From the NCBI GenBank assembly GCA_016508695.1, contig VNKQ01000002.1, forward strand, positions 1,860,001 through 1,924,000: a stretch of 64,000 nucleotides of DNA. The letters are read 5' to 3'. The notes under the pieces are model-generated. The model was not told the origin of the DNA. It did not search any database and saw only the letters and a list, made by a program, of their open reading frames with translations. This document shows, piece by piece, positions 24,427 through 35,677 of this stretch (positions within the stretch are counted from its first letter, which is position 1; every line of letters begins with the position of its first letter). The DNA is from Hyphodiscus hymeniophilus (taxonomy: Eukaryota; Ascomycota; Leotiomycetes; Helotiales; Hyphodiscaceae). The translations under genes and the position numbers were made by a program.

Positions 24427-25565
24427 TTATCGACAGCTGTTAACAGCCTTGTCGATAGCCTTGTCGTTATTGTTATCGACAATCTTCTCATCACAGTCAT
24501 CATCCTCCTTCGCATGAGCTGTCGCCTTGGCTTTCGCCTTGGCCTTGGCCTTCGCCTTCTCCCTCGTCGTCGCCTTCGCATCAGCTGTCGCCTTGGCTTT
24601 CGCCTTGTCAACTGCCTTCTTGCGATTGGCATGAAACCACTCATCGGCGGCCTTATTTGCCACATCCCACTGCTTCTGCTCCTCAGGATCCTTATTGGTC
24701 CGGCTTGGTATCTCACCTCCTACAGCTCCACGAAGCCTGCTCCAGTCAGCTTTGGTTTCGACACCCCTCGAACGCTCACAAACGAAAGTGATATGACTTA
24801 CTGCCTCAAAGCCTCCCATTCCGCATTGGAAACACGCACATTCTTGCCTGTAGCATACACCTTGTATCCGTTCACAGTAGCAACTAGAGTCTTCTTTGCA
24901 GTAGCTGAAGTATTTTGGAACGCTACCAACGGGGGCGTGAGGGCATAGTCTGCACGGATTCGAGCAAGTTCAATTTCGGTGACCCAGACTCGAGAGATGC
25001 CATGGTCAGGCTTGCCCTTGGTTGATTGACGAGGATACAGAAGTCCATCTTTGCCTTTGAAGATTCCTTTGTGAGAAGCGGGTTCGGTATTATTGGGCTG
25101 CTTCGGGGGTTGGATGGGAGTTGAGAGACCCAAATCGGGTTCAGTAGCGGCGGCTTTGTAATCGGCAGATTGGGAAATCAGTACTGGGTGGGTCACAGAA
25201 GCGTGATCGAAATATCGAGTAAAGCCCGGGGAGCTTGAGGCGGTGGAGTAGGAAGGATCGGAATTCTTATCTAGCGTCTGAGACTTGTTTCCAAATGAGT
25301 TGAAGGTGGCCGAGGAAGGATCGGAGTTCATTGCAGTGGCATAATAGTCCATCAGCTTCTTAGCTTCGCGTTCAAATGAGTTGAAGGTAGTCGAGGAAGG
25401 ATCGTAGCTCATTGCAGTAGTGTAATAGTCCATCATCTGAGACTCATCTCCAAATGAGTTAGAGGTGGCAGAGGGACAAACTCCAGATTTAGTACAACCA
25501 AGCTTTCGGTATAAAGATGGTGGTCCATAGATACAAAATAGTGGGTTTGTGTTACTGCTGAACAA
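24427..25565 (-). CDS. unrecognised repeat protein with Lys/Ala-rich tail
   Basis: I do not recognise the family. The open frame runs from about 25600; its first in-frame ATG is at 25436, and an upstream exon is possible because the frame has a Cys-containing extension without ATG. From 25436 the model is 314 aa: exon to 24802, 65-nt intron (GTAAGT, GCTGAC branch, GCAG) and exon 24736-24427. The N-terminal part carries two and a half near-identical copies of a 26-27 residue unit containing MDYYxTAM and DPSSxTFNSF. A central Pro-rich part includes KGIFKGKDGLLYPRQS, and a folded-looking segment follows (VWVTEIELARIRADY, VSNAEWEALRQ). The C-terminus is about 60 residues dominated by alternating Lys-Ala, ending in an Asp/Asn-rich stretch. 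It may be a nuclear or nucleic-acid-binding protein, which is speculation. Confidence 0.55.
25293..25465 (-). repeat. in-gene direct repeat, about 80-bp unit
   Basis: Copies begin at 25293, 25374 and 25452, a spacing of 81 and 78 bp (27 and 26 codons). The shared core starts aaatgagttgaaggt and continues through gaggaaggatcg. The third copy is partial. All spacings keep the reading frame, so the encoded repeat is preserved while its number can change. Confidence 0.8.
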
Positions 25566-26336
25566 GGACTCCTTATTCGAGGCTGCCTGAGCACAAACAA
25601 CCCCATATGTATATCCCTGTCACAAGGAAGCGCGGCTACATAATGAAGAATAGACCTCTTGAATACAATAATCTACTGTTCATCATGCAAGTTTGCTCAT
25701 TCGGGTAAATGTTGAGATTAGCATTGCCATTGCTGCTGCCAGCGTAATCCGTAGTATAAATCCTGTCACTCTTAAAACAGCGGCCGACGCGAATAAATTG
25801 TTAAGCAAGAGGCGAACTAGCCACAACATATTTGAATATTGGTCAGGACGATTGAAATGTCTCTATGGTCAAAAAAAGAGTTGGTAAGCTTACCAGCTTG
25901 GTCCAGGTAGTCTTCATGTGCTATGCTATAATACCATGTTCGGGTAGTCTTGGAAGTCTGAAGGATCCGCCAGACGCCAGATGTGGTTACAAATTTCAAG
26001 AACGATCCTTGATTGCCTTGACTTCTGCAGATTACAAGGCCCAGTGATGTGTCAAACGGTCTTCAACAGAAACAAGATGCCACACTTGTTGCCTGTCCTA
26101 TTGCATACTTTCCACTTGTGCAAGTTCGAAGAAACTAATCACCAACTTCACCAATAGCACGCAAAGACACAAAGGAACAGAACTTGTCAAAACCAGTCAA
26201 TTCTCAAAGAGCCTCTCTAGCTGCGGCCGGTGAATCAAATATCCCATCTGATCCATTTCATCCATGAAACCATCCCGCAATTTATCCATCTGAAAGAAGT
26301 CCTCCCCCGCCACGAATCATCTATCCCCCGGTTTAT
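25566..26336. other. intergenic, nothing recognised
   Basis: A 771-bp gap between the repeat-protein gene and the thioredoxin 3' end. No recognisable coding frame. Confidence 0.4.
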
Positions 26337-26903
26337 TTATGCCTTTGTAGCCTCCTGAATACCAGCCAAGAGGGCCTTGGGGTTCGCGCCAACAATCTCT
26401 TGGACCTTCTCGCCATCCTTGAAGATCAAGAAGGTGGGCATAGCGCGGATACCGAGTTCCTGTGCAACGTCGGGGACTTCATCGACATCGAGCTTAACGA
26501 AGTGTGCACCGGGGAAGTCATCAGAGAACCTTATTGAATCTGTTAGTACCAATTCGTGCTGAGGGGCGGACTGGGAGGATGGGGAGAGAAGCGCAAATTG
26601 AGCTTACTTGACGACTTGAGGGGCAATGACCTTGCAAGGACCACACCAGGTCGCAAAGGCATCTAGAACAACGACCTTGTTATCCTTGATGGCAGATGCG
26701 AATTCATCCTTGCTGTTCTTTGTTAGCAACTCCCCGACGCCCAAATATGAAGAGGTCACTCACGAGGCGAGATTGTGGACACCCATATTGACAGTTGTTG
26801 CTTTGAATCCTCTTTTGAAGGCTTGTCTTTGTCGAAGATTGACGCTTGTAGTAGATCTGATTGTTCTTGCAGTGAGTTTCGATGACTGGACGAAGAATGA
26901 CAT
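26337..26903 (-). CDS. trx: thioredoxin with optional mitochondrial-type leader
   Basis: Small redox protein that reduces protein disulphides using NADPH and thioredoxin reductase. Exons 26903-26764, 26712-26608 and 26529-26337, with introns of 51 and 78 nt. The core starts M-G-V-H-N-L-A-S at 26786 and gives 106 aa with the active-site motif WCGPC, followed by the conserved DVDEVPDVAQE, MPTF and the C-terminal helix. The same frame is open a further 39 codons upstream to an ATG at 26903, preceded directly by an in-frame TAA. That leader is rich in Arg, Lys, Ser and Thr with no acidic residue, like a mitochondrial presequence. The long form is 145 aa. Either the first ATG or the second may be used, so both cytosolic and mitochondrial forms are possible. 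Confidence 0.93.
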
Positions 26904-28503
26904 TCGCTTTCTTTAAATACAAAGATGTGAATGTGACGGGTGTTGGTTGGTTATAAAAGGGAACGAGGCTGTGAGGAAGGGATTGGTCGTAGATGGGGTT
27001 GATTTCTAAGTCTTGCCGATGACGCGAGCGGGCATCTTGTGGCGTGGCGTCTTGTTTCGTCTCGCTTAATAAGATTCTGAGTACGGCTACGGATCCGTAA
27101 GCGGATAAATGCAGGAAGATGCATTGGATATCTGCGTAGCTGGGCTGAGTGATTCTTGTGATTCCAAATCTCCAAATCTCCAAATCTCCAAAAGGGTATC
27201 CAGGCCAATTGTGTCTACACTGGCTTGCTGTGTAGCCTTACTCCTCGGTCCCAGCACGCAGGAATGTAGGAGCCTGAGTCTCCAAGTTCAAGTCAACGCA
27301 TTTTGGCGCATGACAACCCCGCGGCTGTACGTCCGTACGCAGATAGGCAGAGTCTTTGCCGATTACGCACCATAGTAGAGGCGGTATCTCCCGAATCCTG
27401 GTTGAGGGACGAGAGCAATGACAATTGCTTACCTGGTGATTTTTGGGCAAGTATAGTATCTTACGGTATGTTCGTGAATATTCTTTTGTTATCGCTTTGC
27501 CTTTTTGGTGTTGCCTGCGTTAGGGGTATTTGAGTGGTGCGAGAGGCTTGTGAAGGCCGAGATCTGTTGCTTACCCATCCCATACCAGGGGTCGAGGGTC
27601 GTGGGTGGCAGACAGGAAAGTCCCGATGCGGCGAGTAGGAGATTTCTTTCAGAGCTGTTACTTTGCGGTAGGAGAAATGGTACGAAACAGGGTAGATCGT
27701 TGCGCTTGAGATGCAAAGCACGAAGCAAGGACCTTTTCCGAGCCGCTTCCAATGCCAGGTACAGGAAAGGAGTGGGACTACAACTGATCCGAGATCAGAG
27801 CTTATTGCAGGTCACACAAGGATTCCAAGGTCAAGAAGACTGAATGTACCATTTGAGACAAGCAACATGATTGTAGCTCGCTCAATAGGACTGCTATCTA
27901 CTCAAAAGTCCGCTCGCAGACTGGTACAGAGAGGTATCCGCAAGTACAACGTCTCCGTCATGTAACACCTTACAACCATATACCTCCCAAAATCTTGGGG
28001 AGCCAGACAGACAAGGAGTGACGCCGTCCTGGGTGCCCCTCAACCGCTCCCAATCCATATATTTTGACATCCGAAACCGCAAATATCCGCTGCCGAAATG
28101 AACCAAATTCCACAGAGAAAAAAAATCTATGTGCATGGGGGGAATCATGGCTGGAAAAGAAAACAAAACTATCGTGAAGCGCGCTATATATCGATTTGGT
28201 GTTGTGCGGTGTGTTGAATTTAAGTTCGATCAGGATATCTTCGAGGTTGGTTTGGTGTTGACTGAGATTTGACGACAAGTCCGCGATTAACAACAGAGAC
28301 AAATGTGGTGCAAAGGAATAGTCGGCGGTTGACTCGAAGAATAGCACTTTGGTCGGTCTAATGAAATGATCAAATGAGTGTGATTGTCGATATCGACGGG
28401 TTGAAAAACAGGCAAGGAAATGAAGTCAATGAGTGTCGTGTCTCTGTTGTGTCGTGTCTGTCGTCCATTCTCGAGGAATACCTCCCAACCATCCAATATT
28501 ATC
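26904..28503. other. intergenic region
   Basis: About 1.6 kb between thioredoxin and the MGIWPF protein. It contains the 8-bp repeat at 27163-27191 and otherwise only short overlapping open frames without recognisable motifs. Confidence 0.4.
27163..27191 (+). repeat. 8-bp tandem repeat
   Basis: About three and a half copies of ccaaatct in a row, in non-coding sequence upstream of the thioredoxin gene. Confidence 0.75.
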
Positions 28504-31038
28504 CTAACCGGAACTGATTCTCTTTTCATCCGTTGACTTCCTCAACTCCAACAGTCTTGCCGAGCCAGCAGAAATATGTCGGGCATGGTGTCTTCCTAGG
28601 TCGACGCTGGAAGCTCTATGAAGACTGACTTCATCCTCTTTCATGAGATCTTTGTTGAATCCGTAAGATATTCGCCTGTTTGGAATATCTGGTGGAGTTT
28701 CACCCGGTGTCTCGCTACCATAATCAACATCAAATTCATTCAGCAAACCTTCTGTAGACTTGGCTCGAGGTTGACGGTGAACCACTGTTGGATGCCTACC
28801 AACAGCCCCCCATTTTGTCTTCTCCGACGGGACTGGACTGGCTCCCATACTGCCACCATCCTCATCCTCGCTCGATGCATTGGCTGCTGATTGCCGATGT
28901 ATCCTATGCTGATCATCTGGCCCAGGAGTGAGGCGACTGAAGTACTCGTCCTCAGCAATCCCAAGCTCTTCAGCTGATTCTGAGTATTGGTTGTATCGCT
29001 GCTGAAGTGAACTTGCACTATCATGGAGTGGATGTGACATTATTTGTGAGGAGCCTCGTTTCGAGCCACCCTTTCGGCCAGACAGCCAGGATCCTTCCGA
29101 GTCAATTGACGCCAGTGACTGTGACAGGGCAGCTATTGGCTCCGGGGATGGTGCCTCGACAGAGCGATGGCCACTGGTGGGTGTTTCACGACGCACTGTG
29201 TCAACAGATCTATATCCGCTCGTAGGTGTATCGTAACGCATTCGAGGGTCGTCGGCCGACGCTCTCTTGCCAGTCTTTTTGTCGGGGTAATCCGTCCTTA
29301 TGGGTGGAACATCATCTGCTTCGGGAGATTGTACTCTCGAGTCTGGTGGTGATATTGGAAGTTCTGGAAGGTCCTCTCTGAATTTGGACATCGTTCGCTT
29401 CGGGATGTTGGATGTTGATCGCATTGGGGTATAGCCAATCTGAGGTCCTTGCCCATTTTGCATCGAGTCTCGTGATGTATTGGAGAATGATGATGGTGTT
29501 GAAGCTCGCTTGGGCTTATTCCTTTTGAAGAACGATGTCCATGTCTGCGGTGGTGCTCGAGAAGCACTTTCTGAAAATGGTTGTCTGATAGGCTCAGGCT
29601 TCTTAGCTGGCGCTGGAGAAACCGTTTTGTCCTCACTGCCAAGTTCCATCAATTGAGATATACTTGACGCTCCTCGAGCATGCCCTCGCGGTGAAGCAGC
29701 AGGAGATATGCTGGCCTTTTCAACAGTCCCAACTTGAGCTACGTCAACGACAGGCTCTGAAACCTCAGAGCTGGGAGTGAACTGGTCAGATGCTAAACTT
29801 GCACTGCGCAGAAATGGGTTTTGCGCGCTTGTCGTGGAGTTCTCGCGGAATGCTTCAGCAGGACGGTTTTCTCTGCCAGTTTCTGAACCTGTCGATCCCT
29901 TTCTCTTGCTTGAAGTGACCAACGCTGAAGTCCCAATGCCCAACCCAATTACATCTCTTCCAAGCACACCTCGCTCCATGTTAGGCGGCGGTGATCTGCC
30001 TTCTCGAGCCGCTATTGCTTCACCCTCCCTCTGCTTCTCTTGCTGTCTGGCAAGCTTCTTCTCAATTTTTATTCTCTCCGCTATCTTTCTCTTTTCTTTA
30101 CGCTTTTGATCTCGTTCCATAAGCTCCCGCAACTCACTGGCATCCAAATCATCCGCAAGGTCGTCGATTCGCTTATTGGCCTTCAAGGTTTCTTCTGGAA
30201 TTGATACCCTCTCCGAAACCCGCCGCTTCTTTGACGTAGATCTTTCCGGTGGTGCATATCGAGGAGTTGTAGAGTACCGAATGGTGGGTCGTGGTGCTAA
30301 AGCTTCGAACGCAGATAATGTGTACGATGTCTGAGATTCGGAGTTCGAGGAGAGTGAAGAATGAAGCGACTCTGCAAACGGCAACGAAATGTCAGAGGAA
30401 GGGTTCTGGAGGTCACGATTGAGTCCACCGCGCATCTTCTTGCTCTCTCTCTTCATTGGTCTTCCAGCATCACCTGACTCAGTAGCTGGTCTTGTAGGCA
30501 TGAAGGCCGCCATGGCTTTGATCTCTGCCTCTCGATCATGGTCCTCTTTCCGTTTTTTACTTGACTTCCGGCGCGGAAGGTCTTGAGCACTCCTCTTATG
30601 GAGTGTAGGAACCCTCTGCCAGTCCTGTGTCATATACTCTGGAGGCTGTGTGTTCGCTCGAATTGGTTGGCTGTCAACAGACAAAGGATCTTGCATCTCT
30701 GTATCTCTCCTAGCAGACTTCCCCTTATGCTTCGATGGTACTCGAGGAACTGGAGGCGCAATCGTATCTTGAGGAACTCGTATGTTGTCGTTTCTCCCTG
30801 GTGAAAAGCTGTATGTTCGACGCCTTTCAGGATCTCGCTGTAGCTTCTTCGAGTCTTTGGATGATTTCCGCTTTTTCTGGCTGTCCCTCCTACTTCTCCT
30901 TCTTTCGGGGCCCGTCGCAGACAAGTCAGCCCCATTATGTGTCCCTGCGTCATGCATGATCTCCTCCGATCGTGGGTTCTCTGCCCCACCGCGCAATTGT
31001 CTTCTTTTACTCTTCCTCCGAAAGGGCCAGATGCCCAT
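28504..31038 (-). CDS. long disordered protein beginning MGIWPF
   Basis: Single-exon protein of 844 aa. The frame is open upstream to 31110 but only from a TTG, so the start is placed at the ATG at 31038. I know this only as an uncharacterised fungal type. The N-terminus is Gly at position 2 followed by IWPF and a polybasic run (RRKSKRR), which fits an N-myristoylation plus basic membrane-targeting signal. The rest is mostly disordered: Ser/Arg/Lys-rich, with phospho-site-like RxxS and SP motifs. One charged coiled-coil-like segment lies near residues 300-355 (ANKRIDDLADDLDASELRELMERDQKRKEKRK). Short internal duplications occur (TPTSGYRSV and TPTSGHRSV). It may be a scaffold or cortical protein, which is inference. 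Confidence 0.7.
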   Translation of the reverse strand: MGIWPFRRKSKRRQLRGGAENPRSEEIMHDAGTHNGADLSATGPERRRSRRDSQKKRKSSKDSKKLQRDPERRRTYSFSPGRNDNIRVPQDTIAPPVPRVPSKHKGKSARRDTEMQDPLSVDSQPIRANTQPPEYMTQDWQRVPTLHKRSAQDLPRRKSSKKRKEDHDREAEIKAMAAFMPTRPATESGDAGRPMKRESKKMRGGLNRDLQNPSSDISLPFAESLHSSLSSNSESQTSYTLSAFEALAPRPTIRYSTTPRYAPPERSTSKKRRVSERVSIPEETLKANKRIDDLADDLDASELRELMERDQKRKEKRKIAERIKIEKKLARQQEKQREGEAIAAREGRSPPPNMERGVLGRDVIGLGIGTSALVTSSKRKGSTGSETGRENRPAEAFRENSTTSAQNPFLRSASLASDQFTPSSEVSEPVVDVAQVGTVEKASISPAASPRGHARGASSISQLMELGSEDKTVSPAPAKKPEPIRQPFSESASRAPPQTWTSFFKRNKPKRASTPSSFSNTSRDSMQNGQGPQIGYTPMRSTSNIPKRTMSKFREDLPELPISPPDSRVQSPEADDVPPIRTDYPDKKTGKRASADDPRMRYDTPTSGYRSVDTVRRETPTSGHRSVEAPSPEPIAALSQSLASIDSEGSWLSGRKGGSKRGSSQIMSHPLHDSASSLQQRYNQYSESAEELGIAEDEYFSRLTPGPDDQHRIHRQSAANASSEDEDGGSMGASPVPSEKTKWGAVGRHPTVVHRQPRAKSTEGLLNEFDVDYGSETPGETPPDIPNRRISYGFNKDLMKEDEVSLHRASSVDLGRHHARHISAGSARLLELRKSTDEKRISSG

Positions 31039-32086
31039 ATTTCCATCCGTTGTGCGACAAATAGGATAATGTGGCACACCGTGGGTAAGCACTGGTCGAC
31101 TCGTATTCAACCCTTCGGCCTATCTCGTTTGCACGTCGATATTCGCCATCGAAGTCGTAGGAATCAGGGATTGGACTGTTGAATGACTTGCGCTTGCCCC
31201 TTACAAAGTCTTCCTTGTTGTATTTGAACTATCAAAATGCCGTAGAAAAGCTGTCGTTCGCATGTCTTCATGGATGCTGAGTGGCGATTCAAGAGAAACG
31301 AAGACAAGGTTGTTTTTCGGGATGGCAGGAAGAGATGCGGTGTGCGCTTGCGAAAAGGAATGTGTTGCTTTTTGTTATGATTATTCTCGATCGTGATCGT
31401 AGGCGAGAGGTAGTTCGCAGTAGGATGTAGGACGTATGATGTATAAAGATTGTCGCGAAGAGGGAGGGGGCTGATATCCAGGCGTACGGGAGTATGTGGG
31501 TAAGGTATGTATCTCAGGTCTAGTCTAGAGCTCTCGCGTAAAACGAAGCCTTCGGGACGGGGGCGAGCAGCAAGGGTACTTGAGAAAACTTCTAATTCGG
31601 GACTGCTTAGTAGCACTGAGATGCTTCATGCAGTTGAAGGTGGAGTTGGAGTTGGGCGTTGAAATGGAAGTTGAAGTTGTTATTGTATTGAATTGAATTG
31701 AAGCTGCATTGAAGCTGCAACTAGTAGGACATGCACATACAGTAAGATGTGCAGAATTGACGGTTCACTCCTCGTGGACCTCCAATGCTCGAATACCTTA
31801 CCAACCCTTCTTCAACGGCCTGTTCGTACCGTAACTACAGCCCTGAGCGTTCCGCAACGCCACCTACATATACGGAGCTGGTGGAGCAGACGAGCAAGGA
31901 GCAGACGAGCACCAGCGGTCCAGCACGGTGGACAAACAACTCATCCATGCACATACAACTCTTCCCTCCACCATGCACATCCTCTCGAACACGGATTGAT
32001 ACTACCCATCGCAGACAACATCTTTCCGAATTGTACTCTGACACGTAAGGAGTCATTTATTGAAATGTACCTTTTGTGGCACGCTT
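31039..32086. other. intergenic / promoter region
   Basis: About 1 kb upstream of the MGIWPF gene. It has a short direct duplication near 31690-31720 (gaattgaa and aagctgcatt repeated). No gene supported. Confidence 0.4.
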
Positions 32087-32371
32087 TCACGAGATGCAGC
32101 GCATGCCTTCAGGGGGTACGAGGGTACAAATGCAACTCTCTCCCGTGGCATAGGAGACACAAAGAATAATTCCTTCTACCCCAGATACGGTGACGAGTCG
32201 CTTCCAAAAGCCAATCAATAGCTCGAGTAGCTCTCGCTCTTTCTCATTGTCCGCAGGCGACATCGTCCATTCATCGACGGCCTCGAAGATCTCATCTTTA
32301 ATGGGGAAAGGCAGGAAAGGTAGGAAAGGCAGGAAAGGCAAGGAAGGCAAGTCCGATTCAGCCACACTCAT
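32087..32371 (-). CDS. small hypothetical ORF over a minisatellite
   Basis: A 94-codon ATG-initiated frame with a protein-like middle (KDEIFEAVDEWTMSPADNEKERELLELLIGFWKRL). Its N-terminus lies on a 10-bp repeat and reads as repeats of Leu-Pro-Phe. It may have a 3' intron after the FWKRLVTVSG segment. No family recognised, and it may not be a gene. Confidence 0.3.
   Translation of the reverse strand: MSVAESDLPSLPFLPFLPFLPFPIKDEIFEAVDEWTMSPADNEKERELLELLIGFWKRLVTVSGVEGIILCVSYATGESCICTLVPPEGMRCIS
32303..32352 (+). repeat. 10-bp minisatellite (ggaaaggcag)
   Basis: Four to five imperfect tandem copies of gaaaggcagg-type units. On the minus strand they encode a Leu-Pro-Phe repeat in the small hypothetical frame. 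Confidence 0.75.
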
Positions 32372-35300
32372 GCTTTGTCGTCGACCTCGTGGTGCTGCAC
32401 GAGGTGCTTGGCCTCAGATGACCCTTTGAGATTTCGAAAGGGGCGTCGGCGTTGGCCTATGAAATTGAGTCGTGTGGCTTCACTCCACAGTTCGCTTCTC
32501 TGCACTTTTGCTGCAGTGCTGCAATCTTTGGTGGACCATAGATCCCCAAATGCTCTTGCCGTCCCGTTGGTGCATTTTCGGGAAGTTGGATGATGAACCG
32601 ATGAACCAAGTTCCCATGGTAACCGTGAATGGCTTCGATGATCATCCTTATTCTGAAGCTACCAAGGTTCTGTTCAAGTCCAGACCTTTAGATCATCTCT
32701 TCTACATTTGTTTTGCCAAGTATTTGCCCGCTTCCCTAATGGCACTTGTACCCCCATCACGCGGAGCAGAGTCACAGAAAAGTTTCCTCAATTGGGGGGA
32801 AATGGAGTCAAGGGCTTGTTTCAACTATCAAGGAGACGTCCTTCTTTGCTTCTTCGCCACCTTGCCCTTCCCACTCCCGTGTATCATATCTCAGGTCGCC
32901 AGTGCGGCAGACAGGGAACACAGCTCGATGGCAAGGGATAGAGAATCCCAATCGTGGTTGGTTTGTCGATCTTGCGACCCAGAATGCAAGGGCGCCATGC
33001 ACACCTTTTGCGCGAGCACAGCAAGCCAATCAGAATCGAAAGGTGCTGTGCAACGCGTTTGCATTTCAGATGAACTTCAAAGCTGAAAACTCAGGTGATG
33101 GTGGAAGGAAATAAGAAAAGTTCGGCGAGTTGCTCTCAGCCTCTAGGGCCATAGTGCATAGCAAGCAAAACTATTTTGTGGCTGATATGCGCTTGTTCCT
33201 GGGGACTCCAGGTCGATTTAAAGTGCCACAGGTAGGATCCCGGTCCTTCATTGGAGATCCTTGAATTGAGTAATCTTATTAGGGAAGTTATGACGATGAC
33301 TTCACCACATCGTCGATGTCAAGTCCTTTCTCACTCAATCTAGGTTGGTCGCTTTGTCTTACCAAGGGAAGACAATCAGAAGTTCAGAACAGACGCATTG
33401 CGTTGAATCTCGTCATTTCGCATTGTTCTCTTCGAGGTCCACCCTCAGCCAGCGTCTTTAAGTCAATCAACGCAGATTTGTAGGCGTGGCTTGAGAGACA
33501 ATTTGCATAAGTCGTCTAATCATGTAAGCGGGTTGACCAGTGCAATCTTTGAAGCTGTGGAATGGAAGCGGCTCGTTTGGATCCTTGCTATATACTGGCT
33601 TGCGCTTCATTTAGACTGGAAGCCTTCCAACTATTGATGGTTGTTTATTTCGATATGTGAGCAGATGACCATAATTTGAATCTCTCAGATTAGTTGGACT
33701 GTCTCAGTCTGTCTGGACACATGGCTAGATGCTCAGAAATGTAATCCGTCCAATCTTTTGAGCAATTCGGATTCATATTTTCTAGAATAATATGTCCAGT
33801 AGTTCAGACAGTAACCAGAGAGTAAACCTCTGATACATCCCAAACAGTATACAAAATACTTTTACCAATGTTCAGGGAAGTGCCAAGTGTTTTTGGAAAA
33901 CCGAGCAGTTTGGACATCTCGAATTAGCAGACAATTTCTGAAACGCTTTTGAGTTTTGAGGCTCGCTCATAATCTTCACTCATGAGTTGGGACTCGATTA
34001 CTTCAATTTCTGTGGGGGATTCCGAACACTTTGACCATGTTTGAGGCTTATCCGACTCTCTCTTAAAGATTTCTGCGATTCGGAACTCTGAACGTAGTTG
34101 GCATAGTACAGTTACATTTACGCTGCATTTCCTTGCCTGTCACTTTAGTTGAAGGGATTCCATAATCGGAATGTGTGAGCGTTTCCTAAGTCTTTTGCGA
34201 ATCTACGTTCAAGACTTATCTAAAACTCTCACGATTATTCGAGCTAGCTGGATTTTTCTCAAGACATGGCCTTTTCCGACCTCTTTTCTTTGAGTTTTCC
34301 TGATAAATAAGAAGTCTAAGATCGGGTTTCAGTTCGTCCTCCTCCCTATACTCTCCTAGCCAAGCTGATCCTCAATCGAGAAAATACCGTACCAACCCCA
34401 AGTTCGGCAAACACAAGCACCAGCCAAGGATGATCCAAGTCCCACGTATCGCCAAAATCAAGCTTTTCTGTGCCTGGGCCATCAACGTGGATGAGGTTCT
34501 CATCGAAGGATCCTTTCAGAAGGTCCACCCTTTATCATACCCACTTTCTAGCACTGCCCCGCCTGGTAACAACAACGACTGATGACGATTACGCTGGATT
34601 TACGACTTGGTATTTGTCCCTAGATAGATATGAATGCGAGGATGACTGTGACGGCGCGACCTGGTAAGCTTCCTAAGACGGAGTGGCAGGAGAACATCAC
34701 ATAAAGAGGTGTTAGGATCAAATAGAAAGGTTAATAAACCACCTGGAGGTGAAAGGCACCGGAGGGGAGGTTCTCGAGATGGGTTCAGTTGTGAATTAGG
34801 CAGTGATCCCATATGAGTTATTTGCTTTGAGAGTTTGGGTGATATCCTGAGGAGGTATAAATGAGAGCACGGATTAAACATCATAATTCCACATTATCAT
34901 GATCGATTAACAATGTCCGAAAGTATCGCAATGTTCCGTGGGTCCTGGAGAACTTTATAAGCATTCAAAATAGTGGGCAATCTGGGCTTTGTAAGAATTG
35001 ATCTTTTCAACTCCAAGTCGTTCAAAAGGGTTGGGTTTTTGAGATCGAGTAAACGCAAATGTCATGTTTATGGTAGTGCTTGATGATATCAGCTAGAAAA
35101 AGGTTTATGAGTGAGTAAGTAAACAGTGTAACACAATCCCTATGTATAGGTCGTTGCTATAACCCCTTTCATCACAGCGCCCACAGTCCCCGACGTACTT
35201 ATGTCTTTCCAGAGTTGCGCAGAGAGCAAACTGGGGCTGGGCGACGTTGGTCACCTAAGCTAAATGAATTGTCATCGCCAAACCGATCGACAAATGCAAT

Positions 35301-35677
35301 ACAAGTAGCTTATAACAAGAACCTTTGGCTTCTCTACCTCATGAAGGATCCCTCATTCCTTTTGAAAATCCGAAAACAATTCAGGGGGCAGCACCCCTTA
35401 TTGTTTCTTTGTTGCGGATTAACATTGATCCAGTACCGTCAGGCGTCGCCCAAAACAGCATAGCTCGCTACCACTTATCGCTGTCTGCAGGCGTAATCAG
35501 CGCGTGTGCATCATCTGTGCTCCAAACCAGCCAGATCATTTCGAAATTGATCACAATAGGAGTGGACTGAGCAGCAGTCCATGTCCAAATCCACAATATA
35601 TTCTCGCAGATTTTCTCCTCATCCCTTGATTCTGCAGAACGAGCACTCTTACATCTCCACAAAAATCATTCAACATC
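32372..35677. other. 3.3-kb gene desert
   Basis: No intact gene was found. An isolated minus-strand exon-like segment around 34346-34528 (containing DENLIHVDGPGTEKLDFGDTW, ending near a GTACGG donor) looks protein-like but has no partner exons that I could join. Confidence 0.35.

Noticed and set aside
34346..34528. Minus-strand protein-like segment in the gene desert
   Set aside because: Only one exon-sized piece; no start, partner exon or family could be identified, so it is mentioned only in the region note.
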